A stretch of 11,219 nt of DNA, taken from the NCBI GenBank assembly GCA_004802725.1, contig SGPM01000582.1:1-11219 (forward strand), given 5' to 3'. Origin of the DNA: Antrodiella citrinella (Eukaryota > Basidiomycota > Agaricomycetes > Polyporales > Steccherinaceae). The translations under genes were made by a program, and so were the position numbers. Shown here in pieces: positions 1 to 6,078 of the stretch (the stretch's first letter is position 1; the number at the start of each line of letters is the position of its first letter). The notes under the pieces were generated by a model. The model saw only the letters and a list, made by a program, of their open reading frames with translations. It was not told where the DNA came from and searched no databases.

Positions 1-1
1 T

Positions 2-620
2 CCAGGCGTTATGGCGCAGGAATTGGTCCCCATTCCCGAGGCTCCCGAGCCGGTAGACGTTCCGGACTTCTCGCCCGACGAGTACGCGACTACGGTAACC
101 CAGGTCGAAGGCGAAGACAACCAGTACTACGTTAGCTGCCCGTACGACACCTACCTGTCCGGTTTGCCTCCGGGAGCGGTTCCGAAACCACTTAAGACCG
201 GCGGCGGGTCTCACCACCTGCGTTGCATCCGCTCGAAGGTCAACAATCGCGAAGAGGTCGACTGCATTCTCGACGGCGGCTCTCAGATTATCTCGATGTC
301 CGAGGCGACCTGTCACGCTCTCTCGCTACCGTACGACCCGGCGACGCGAATGTCTATGCAATCCGCGAACGGGACTATGGATACCTCGCTCGGCCTCTGT
401 CGGAACATTCCCTTCTCGATCGGTCATATCATCGTCTACTTGCAGGTCCACGTAATCCGCGCGCGGCCTACGATATCCTCGTCGGCCGGCCTTTCGATGT
501 CTTGACCGCCAGCCTTATACAGAACTACACGAACGAAGAGCAGACGATCACCATCACTTGTCCGAACAGCGGTATAAAGACCACGCTTCCGACATTCCCG
601 CGTACCCGACCGAAGTTCAG
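2..620 (+). pseudogene. Ty3/gypsy pol fragment 1: retropepsin-like protease region (decayed)
   Basis: This is the aspartic-protease part of an older Ty3/gypsy polyprotein, which would cleave Gag-Pol in the particle. The frame is open to the left window edge, so the ATG at 11 need not be a true start. The active-site loop reads CILDGGSQI near 264-290, a D-G-G-S form in place of the usual D-T/S-G. The second conserved block, YDILVGRPFDVL, lies at about 469-504 but in a different frame. The reading frame therefore shifts by a net one base near 455-468, and it shifts again somewhere between about 612 and 702 before the reverse transcriptase. Two frame changes make this a pseudogene. The element is on the plus strand, opposite to the chromovirus that follows, and its Gag and LTR lie outside the window. 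The family assignment is firm; the exact points of the frame changes are estimates. Confidence 0.8.
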
Positions 621-2404
621 CATGCCTATGCCGGTAAAGAACGAGCACTCTTTCGATACCACCAACCGCGACGTGACGGTTTTTCGCAGTTCGGGGAATT
701 GATCGACGACTTGGGCGAGCACGCGTACGTTCTCGAGCACGACTCGGAATCCGAATCGCTTGCAGTCTTAGCATATACCCCTCGACCGATTTCCCGGACC
801 CAACTCATTTCTCTTTATCTTTCTCAATGTACTTCCGCGTATATAGAACAGGACATTTCGGACTCTATTCAGACTCAGCACCTTTTAGATATTGACCCGT
901 CTCCGCCTCCTTCGCCCGTTTCCCCTTTCGCTTCGACTTTCTTCGCTGTTGCTTCGCAGCCTTCTGTTCCTGCTGACCTTCTACAATCCTCTCCTTTTCC
1001 TTCTCGTAGTGAAATTCATCGTCCCGGTTACGCAGTTTCAGTCTCGGACGCCCCCCCTACGCGCCAATCTTACATTTCAGCGAAGAAGAAGTACAAGCCG
1101 GTCCATCTTAAGGTCGATCCCGTGCGCGCGACGCTCCCCTCGGAGTTTCGTATAGAGCGTAACATCATCGGCGACCCACTCGCTACCATGCCCGCACTCC
1201 CAACTCGTCCTCCGAAGTTCGTTCCAACTGGCCGGTACACCGCGGAAAGACAGGTCGCTTTCCGAAAGAACCACGATACCGGATTCCTGTTCCCCGCGGA
1301 ACTCGATCTAGTCGATTGGCTCGTATGTCAGCACGAGAAAGGTTTCGCTTGGTCCGATTCCGAACGCGGCAAGTTCAAGCCCGAGTACTTCCCTCCGATA
1401 AAGTTACCAGTGCTACCGCATACCCCGTGGGTGGAGAAGAACATTCCGATACCCCCCGGTCTCTACGAGGAAGTTTGCGGAATCATTTGGAAAAAGATCG
1501 CGGCAGGAGTCTACGAACCTTCGAACTCGTCCTACCGGTCTAGGTGGTTTTGCGTGTTGAAAAAGGATGGAAAGTCACTGCGGCTAGTACATAGTCTCGA
1601 GCCGCTCAACAAAGTCACCATTCAGCACGTTGGAGTAACACCGATACCCGATCAGCTCGCCGAACGCTTCGGAGGTCGCCCGTGTCTTGGTACCCTCGAT
1701 CTGTACGTTGGATACGACGAACGCGAACTGCATCCCGACTCCCGAGATTTGACCACCTTCCAAACCCCGCACGGCGCGCAGCGACTCACCACACTACCGA
1801 TGGGCTGGTCGAATTCCGTACCCATATTCCACGACGACGTCTCTTTCATCCTGCGAGAGGAAATCCCCGAGTACGCTGGAGTCTATATCGACGACGTTGG
1901 CATTATTGGTCCCGCGACCGACTACCCGCTACCGGACTCGTGCTTTGAGACCATCCCGGAGAACCGCGACATTCGGCGGTTCGTCTTCGAGCATCTACAG
2001 AACGTCAATCGTATCTTGCAGCGACTCAAGTACGCCGGTGCTACGTGTTCCGGTACCAAGAGCTTCCTGATCATTCGAGAAGGAATGGTTCTCGGTCACC
2101 GATGCACACCGAACGGACGCGAGCCGGAACCTTCGCGCGTCGACGCAATCTACAACTGGGGACCGTGTCGGAACGTCTCAGAGGCGCGAGCATTCCTCGG
2201 AACCGCAGGCATCCTTCGGAACTTCGTGTCTAACTTCGGAAAGATCGCCGCACCGATTACGAAGCTGACCAGGAAAGACGCGGTGTTCGAGTGGTCGACG
2301 GCCCAGATCGAAGCGCAGCGAACCCTGAAGGAAGCTATTCTTGCCAGTCCCGCCTTACGCGCCATCGACTACAACTCGCCCTGTCCCGTCATCCTTGCCG
2401 TCGA
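612..2404 (+). pseudogene. Ty3/gypsy pol fragment 1: reverse transcriptase, truncated at RNase H
   Basis: This continues the same pol and would encode the RNA-directed DNA polymerase of the older element. The frame is open from 558 to 2414, but its N-terminal part before about 700 probably belongs to the linker after the protease. RT motifs appear in order: the entry region VLKKDGKSLRLVHSLEPLN, motif A LDLYVGYDE with Asp at 1698-1700, the TLPMGWSNSVPIFHDDV block, and the catalytic YIDD at 1884-1895. These are followed by the connection region (FLGTAGILRNFVSNFGKIAAPITKL). RNase H has just begun (PVILAVD) when the sequence runs into the LTR at 2405. The last codons and the TGA stop at 2412-2414 come from the LTR. 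The catalytic aspartates are intact, so the damage here is truncation rather than active-site loss. RNase H, integrase and the 3' LTR of this element are not found on the other side of the inserted element. Confidence 0.88.
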
Positions 2405-2405
2405 T

Positions 2406-2422
2406 GTTACGTGAGGCGTAAC
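2406..2422. repeat. Inverted repeat at the U5 end of the LTR (also 10117-10133)
   Basis: GTTACG and CGTAAC form a 6-bp stem around TGAGG at the very end of U5. In the genomic RNA the 10117-10133 copy would sit directly next to the primer binding site, like the U5 inverted-repeat stem of retroviruses and self-primed elements. The fold is seen in the sequence; the role is inferred. Confidence 0.6.
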
Positions 2423-2525
2423 TTCGGCACGAGTTCTAATTAGGACGAGGTTCAAGTGAGACGATGAGGACGATGTGCAGACAAGGACGATGTTCAGAGT
2501 GGAAGATAACCTCTATTAACAAGGA

Positions 2526-2550
2526 GGTCAAGTTGGGGAACAACTTGACC
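2526..2550. repeat. Perfect 10-bp inverted repeat in the LTR (left copy)
   Basis: The arms GGTCAAGTTG (2526-2535) and CAACTTGACC (2541-2550) are perfectly complementary around the 5-nt loop GGGAA. In element orientation the palindrome lies just downstream of the TATA box and straddles the inferred RNA start, so one arm falls in U3 and the other at the 5' end of the transcript. The identical copy in the right LTR is at 10237-10261. One arm overlaps the sequence that matches the primer binding site. Confidence 0.85.
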
Positions 2551-2562
2551 GACGCGTACAGG

Positions 2563-2570
2563 TATTTATA
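2563..2570 (-). promoter_or_regulatory. TATA box in 3' LTR
   Basis: The minus strand reads TATAAATA. It is the left copy of the LTR promoter and is equivalent to 10274-10281. In a 3' LTR it is normally silent for the element, but it could fire leftward into the older gypsy fragment in the antisense direction. Confidence 0.6.
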
Positions 2571-2581
2571 CAAGTATGAGA

Positions 2582-2659
2582 ACTGCGGAATCTGAAGGAG
2601 GATCGTTCGAGTACTAAAGGACTGCGGAGGTAAAAGGAGGATCGTTCGAAGGGGAACCG
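2582..2659. repeat. 39-bp tandem duplication in U3 (left LTR; same at 10293-10370)
   Basis: Two adjacent 39-bp units start with ACTGCGGA at 2582 and 2621. The first 29 bases of each match at 24 positions, and both contain the identical 16-mer AAGGAGGATCGTTCGA (2595-2610 and 2634-2649). In element sense the pair lies just upstream of the TATA box, where yeast and fungal LTRs carry activator sites, so a duplicated enhancer-like element is a reasonable inference. The right LTR has the same repeat, with one G-to-A change at 10298. Confidence 0.75.
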
Positions 2660-2859
2660 TTGGAACGGTGAGCGTCAACGAAGGTGGTTCATCCGCAGTA
2701 AGGGAATAGGAAAGGGGGTGAGTCGTACTAGGTATACGTATGGGAGTCCATATGCGGGTAAGGGTACGACGAAGGAAGTGGATGAGAGAATAAGGGGATA
2801 ACGAGGAGTAAAGGGAAAAGAAAGGGAAAAAGAATAAGAGCGCACGCGTGTTTGTAACA

Positions 2860-2868
2860 CTACCTCCC
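2860..2868 (-). promoter_or_regulatory. Polypurine tract for plus-strand DNA priming
   Basis: Directly before the 3' LTR the element strand reads GGGAGGTAG, a short run that is purine except for one T. This is the expected place and composition for the RNase H-resistant primer of second-strand synthesis. It is short compared with many elements, and its exact ends are not certain. Confidence 0.65.
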
Positions 2869-2887
2869 GTCTAGGTCTCGCAGTACC

Positions 2888-3877
2888 CTACTGCGATTCA
2901 CTATTAGCCTCCGGGATGACAAAGTCTTCCTGGTGCCAGAAATCGCCACTGTTGATGAATTGGGCCAGCTCGTCGCGGTATATGACCCNGTCCTGAGAGA
3001 ATGCTCTCAGGATCTGTGCGACCTCGGCTTCGTCGTGTTCGTCGTCAGCTAGGTAGCCGGNGTCGACGTCGGTGAGAGTGGATAAGAAGCCGAGAGGGGA
3101 GAGGGCACGCATGGTCTGGGAAGGAGGTGTGACGGGTGTGGGTGCAGGTGAAAGCGCGGGGGTTTGGTCTTCGACGAAGACTGGCGAGTCTGGGGAGAGT
3201 TGATTCTCCTGTTCCCATTGCAGTAACACGGGGCCAGCGGTGACTTCACTGGCGCGAGGAGGGTTGGCGGCTGGGTCGACAGCATTAACCTCCCACGCGC
3301 GAGGGATGAAAGCGGTGGGAACATTTCCCCACCATTCAGGCGGAGTGTCCCTGACCGGGGAGGATAGCGGCATCGGGGGACGCGGTGTGGGGACACGAGG
3401 AGGAGGAGACGGAGACGGAGGAGGAGGAAGGTTCTCGCCACTCAGATACTCAGGGTTGACGTCAGCCATGACCATCGTATTGATGATGACTGACTGGACG
3501 AATTCCAGTTCAACCATCATGGCGCGGAATCGATTGAGCAGCTCATTGATACCATTGATTGTGTAATTGGGTTCGCGCAGCGCACCATGGGCGACACGGT
3601 GGGCTGCTTCCATGTGACGAAGGACGATGAGGAGAGTGGTCAACGTTGGGTATGGTTGAAGCTTGGCGAGGACGTCGACGACCGACGAGCCGGGTGCGGC
3701 GAGGAATCCGCCAACTGCGTCACGCATAGCNGTGAGATCAACATTGGCGTGGGGAATGGAGAACTGGGTGGAGGAATAGGANGAGTATTGGCCGAAACGC
3801 AANCCNTGGGCAGAGGAGGCGAGGGACGNGGNGCGAGTGTAGTTGCTCGANGGACGGTTGATGCGAGGGGGAGCCAT
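2888..3877 (-). CDS. Accessory ORF 2 of the chromovirus, unknown function (329 aa)
   Basis: I do not recognise this protein. It is the last ORF of the element, 85 nt after accessory ORF 1 and about 20 nt before the polypurine tract. Residues 1-45 are basic and Ser/Tyr-rich. Residues 48-145 look mostly helical, with several hydrophobic stretches (for example TLLIVLRHMEAAHRVAH near 81-97) and no clear transmembrane segment. Residues 150-180 are very proline-rich. The rest is Pro/Ser-rich with an acidic end (YLADDEHDEAEVAQIL near 275-290) closing in WHQEDFVIPE. There is no zinc knuckle, protease or nucleic-acid-binding motif. Nine Ns fall in the ORF by my count, five at third codon positions, four at first and none at second, which mildly supports coding. 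The ATG at 3877 follows a very N-rich pyrimidine tract. A structural or Env-like role can only be guessed from position. Confidence 0.68.
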   Translation of the reverse strand: MAPPRINRXSSNYTRXXSLASSAXXLRFGQYXSYSSTQFSIPHANVDLXAMRDAVGGFLAAPGSSVVDVLAKLQPYPTLTTLLIVLRHMEAAHRVAHGALREPNYTINGINELLNRFRAMMVELEFVQSVIINTMVMADVNPEYLSGENLPPPPSPSPPPRVPTPRPPMPLSSPVRDTPPEWWGNVPTAFIPRAWEVNAVDPAANPPRASEVTAGPVLLQWEQENQLSPDSPVFVEDQTPALSPAPTPVTPPSQTMRALSPLGFLSTLTDVDXGYLADDEHDEAEVAQILRAFSQDXVIYRDELAQFINSGDFWHQEDFVIPEANSESQ

Positions 3878-3962
3878 GACTNTGAACAGGGATGTGAAGG
3901 ANGAAGGGAANNANGGACGAANNGAANGAAGGGGGANAGTNGNNCAAAGGAGGACAGTGAAT

Positions 3963-4628
3963 TTAAGGGGAAGGAGGAGGTGAGTCCGGATTAGGCTGCG
4001 GCTGCGGCGTAGGCGGTGTCGCAGGACGTCTGCGGCGTAAGATCTGCTGGTAGATGGGGACTACCGGCTGCGGCGTATGAAGACGCTGCGGGATCTGCGT
4101 GGTGCTGCGGCGAAGGCGTGGTGAGACGGGGGACAATGAAACTGGGGAAGACGGGAACGGTGACGGTTCAGCGGGAATGAAAGGAGTTGGCTCGGATGGG
4201 ACGGGATCAGCAGGGTAGTGATCGAGAGGAGTAGCGTCCGCATCGAGAGGGCCGGAGAGTACGGGATCAGAAGGGGTGTCGTTGGCTGGTTCGGGGGTGA
4301 CGGCGCTCCAGGCAGCTGCCCAGGCGGCGTCGTTCGCGGTGACAGGTTGATTCCAGCGAGGGGTGGGATCACCCCATGAGTCGTGGCTGCTGGTCTGTTC
4401 CCAAGGGTCNGTGTCATCNTTGTTTGTTTCCCAGGTTGTAACAACCTCCTGGGTGACGCCAACGACGACGGGAGGACGGTGAGGAGNCGANTTGGTGGTN
4501 CGGGTGTTTTCNGAAGCNAACCAGAGAGTGAGGAACAANGTGAGTCCTAGCAGGACTAGGAGGGTGGTNGAGACGAGNAAGATGAGGACGGCAAGGAGGA
4601 GGANGGAAGGCATGATGATGATGGACAT
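3963..4628 (-). CDS. Accessory ORF 1: single-pass membrane protein with proline-rich tail (221 aa)
   Basis: I do not recognise this protein. It starts 43 nt after the pol stop, in the position env occupies in retroviruses. Residues 9-36 form one strongly hydrophobic stretch rich in Leu, Val and Ile, broken only by N-derived unknown residues, and fit a transmembrane segment or uncleaved signal anchor. Residues 50-200 are low-complexity, rich in Pro, Ser, Thr and Trp, with no cysteines visible and no N-glycosylation cluster, ending in a basic patch (ILRRRR near 196-201) and a proline-rich tail. Eleven Ns lie inside the ORF and nine are at third codon positions, good evidence that the frame is selected. 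The start could be ATG 4628 or 4613. It lacks a furin-type site, fusion peptide or second membrane span, so it is not a recognisable Env. Expression may need a spliced or subgenomic RNA. Confidence 0.72.
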   Translation of the reverse strand: MSIIIMPSXLLLAVLIXLVXTTLLVLLGLXLFLTLWXAXENTXTTXSXPHRPPVVVGVTQEVVTTWETNXDDXDPWEQTSSHDSWGDPTPRWNQPVTANDAAWAAAWSAVTPEPANDTPSDPVLSGPLDADATPLDHYPADPVPSEPTPFIPAEPSPFPSSPVSLSPVSPRLRRSTTQIPQRLHTPQPVVPIYQQILRRRRPATPPTPQPQPNPDSPPPSP

Positions 4629-4671
4629 TGAGGACGGTGNTGATGCTAGTAAGANNGAGAGAAGGGGAAAA

Positions 4672-6078
4672 TCAACGACGACGTCTTGCTGGGATTGTCT
4701 GGTCTTGAATCTTGTTCTTCTGCTGGTAAGCGGTCACGATGGTTGCTGCATTCGGAAGGAGGTGCTGGATGGGTTCCCACGTGTCTTCGGATGACGAGTA
4801 TCCCTTCCATTTGACGAGGTACTGGTACTTGCCTCGGCGGAGACGGTGCCCCTTGATGGATTCGACTTCATATTCGCTGTCTCCATCTACTTCTTCAGGC
4901 GGTGGATTTGCGAAGGTCGGGCCGTGTGCTTCCGTCTCCTTGTAGGGCGTCAGAAGGGATGCATGGAAGACGTCATGGATGCGCCACTGCGGTGGGAGTT
5001 TGAGACGGTACGTCAGTGGTCCGAGTACTTCTGTGATGGCGAATGGTCCTTCTCGTTTGGGCGTGAGTTTCTTGTTGGTCGGCGAACGGATGTTGGTGCC
5101 TTCCAGCCATACTTTCTGTCGCAGCGTGAAGGGTTTGAAGGAGCTGGTGATGCGCTCCGACATTCGTTGACGTGCCAGTTCATGCGCTGCCTTGGCTTCT
5201 TCTCGCGCAAGCTGCAATTCTTTCAGCCGTTCTTCTACCGATGGGTGTTCAGCAGTTTGCGTTACTGCCGGGATAGCACGGGGATTGTATCCCATCATGA
5301 GGAAGAAGGGGGATTCATTGCGTCCTTGCGGGATGCGCTGGTTGTGGGAGAATTCGATATCAGGGAGGAAGTTGACCCAATCGTCGGGATGCGCGGCACA
5401 GAAGATGCGGAGGAACGCTTCTACTTCTTGGTTGATACGTTCAGTCTGGCCATCTGTCTGTGGATGATACGCGGTGGACAGTTTGGACTTGACACCGAGG
5501 AGTTTGACCAGTTCTTGCATTACTCGTGATGCGAATTGGGGTCCTCTGTCAGAGATCATGGAGTCGGGCAGTCCAAAGCGTCGGTAGGGTCCCGTGTGGT
5601 AGAGTTGCGCCGTTCCGAGGGCGTCAATCTCCTTGGTACAGGGTAGAATTACCATCCCCTTCGTAGCGTTGTGATCTACCACGATCCAACAGGACGTCAT
5701 GCCCTGCGACTCGGGGAGGTCGGTGATGAAATCCATGGTCACTGCCTTGAAAGGCAGCGTGGTGGTGGCGGCAATGGGCTGTAAGCCCGGGGTGGTGGGA
5801 TGGGTATTGATCTTGTTCTGCTGGCAAAGGGCGCAGCCATCGACGTACTGGCGAACAAAGGTAGCCATACCAGGCCAATAGTAATCTCGGCGCAACAGAA
5901 CTAAGGTGCCGTAGTGGCCGGGGTGGCCGGCGGGTCGAGTGTCATGATAGTGGTGGACAATGTCACGACGGAGGTCTTGATCAGGGGGAACATAGCAGCG
6001 NTTGCGATGGAACACGAGACCGTCGCGGACAGCCCAGTCAGAAAGGGCCGTGCGTAGTGGTGGGGGGCGTGCCGTCAC
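4672..6078 (-). CDS. Integrase with C-terminal chromodomain (3' part of pol)
   Basis: This part of pol inserts the element cDNA into the genome. The zinc-binding HHCC domain is visible at about H45, H52, C82 and C85. The catalytic core has D116 (MDFITD), D177 (SDRGPQF) and E213 (QTERIN), with 35 residues between the last two, the DD35E spacing. A GPF/Y-like module follows (REGPFAITEVLGPLTYRL). The chromodomain near residues 400-436 has EYEVESI, YLVKWKGY and EDTWEP, so the Tyr, Trp and Tyr of an aromatic cage seem present and H3K9-methyl binding is predicted. The chain ends in a basic tail. It lies in the +1 frame relative to the RT ORF and overlaps it by 41 nt. The ATG at 6078 is not a likely real start, because homology runs through the C6 tract at 6062-6067 from the upstream ORF. 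Only one N lies in this 1.4 kb. Confidence 0.93.
   Translation of the reverse strand: MTARPPPLRTALSDWAVRDGLVFHRXRCYVPPDQDLRRDIVHHYHDTRPAGHPGHYGTLVLLRRDYYWPGMATFVRQYVDGCALCQQNKINTHPTTPGLQPIAATTTLPFKAVTMDFITDLPESQGMTSCWIVVDHNATKGMVILPCTKEIDALGTAQLYHTGPYRRFGLPDSMISDRGPQFASRVMQELVKLLGVKSKLSTAYHPQTDGQTERINQEVEAFLRIFCAAHPDDWVNFLPDIEFSHNQRIPQGRNESPFFLMMGYNPRAIPAVTQTAEHPSVEERLKELQLAREEAKAAHELARQRMSERITSSFKPFTLRQKVWLEGTNIRSPTNKKLTPKREGPFAITEVLGPLTYRLKLPPQWRIHDVFHASLLTPYKETEAHGPTFANPPPEEVDGDSEYEVESIKGHRLRRGKYQYLVKWKGYSSSEDTWEPIQHLLPNAATIVTAYQQKNKIQDQTIPARRRR

Larger units (their letters stand above)
2405..2859 (-). repeat. 3' LTR of the chromovirus (left copy)
   Basis: This 455-bp long terminal repeat pairs base for base with 10116-10570 at an offset of 7711. 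I count five differences, at 2438, 2440, 2553, 2587 and 2771, all transitions. The ends are the 6-bp inverted repeat TGTTAC / GTAACA. Inside are a TATA box (2563-2570, minus strand), a hairpin-forming palindrome (2526-2550), a 39-bp tandem duplication (2582-2649 region) and a short terminal inverted repeat (2406-2422). In element sense U3 would run 2859 to about 2535 and R/U5 from about 2534 to 2405, using the start inferred from the self-primer match. The copy interrupts the older gypsy RNase H domain on its left. Confidence 0.97.

Noticed and set aside
2582..2659. Tandem units in the LTR as a CRISPR-like array
   Set aside because: There are only two imperfect adjacent copies, with no unique spacers, inside a eukaryotic LTR.
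2436..2860. ORFs inside the LTRs (2436-2678, 2675-2860, 10078-10389)
   Set aside because: They are low-complexity readings of LTR DNA repeated in both copies, and the promoter and palindrome explain the region better.
3882..3944. Cluster of Ns as an assembly gap hiding a gene
   Set aside because: The Ns are single or paired between readable bases, so length is preserved; they look like ambiguous calls, not a gap.
3963..4628. Accessory ORF 1 as a retroviral Env glycoprotein
   Set aside because: The position and one membrane segment fit, but there are no visible cysteines, no fusion peptide, no furin site and no C-terminal anchor.
4846..5529. 227-aa plus-strand ORF
   Set aside because: It is antisense to the integrase core, whose DD35E and chromodomain motifs are unmistakable on the minus strand.
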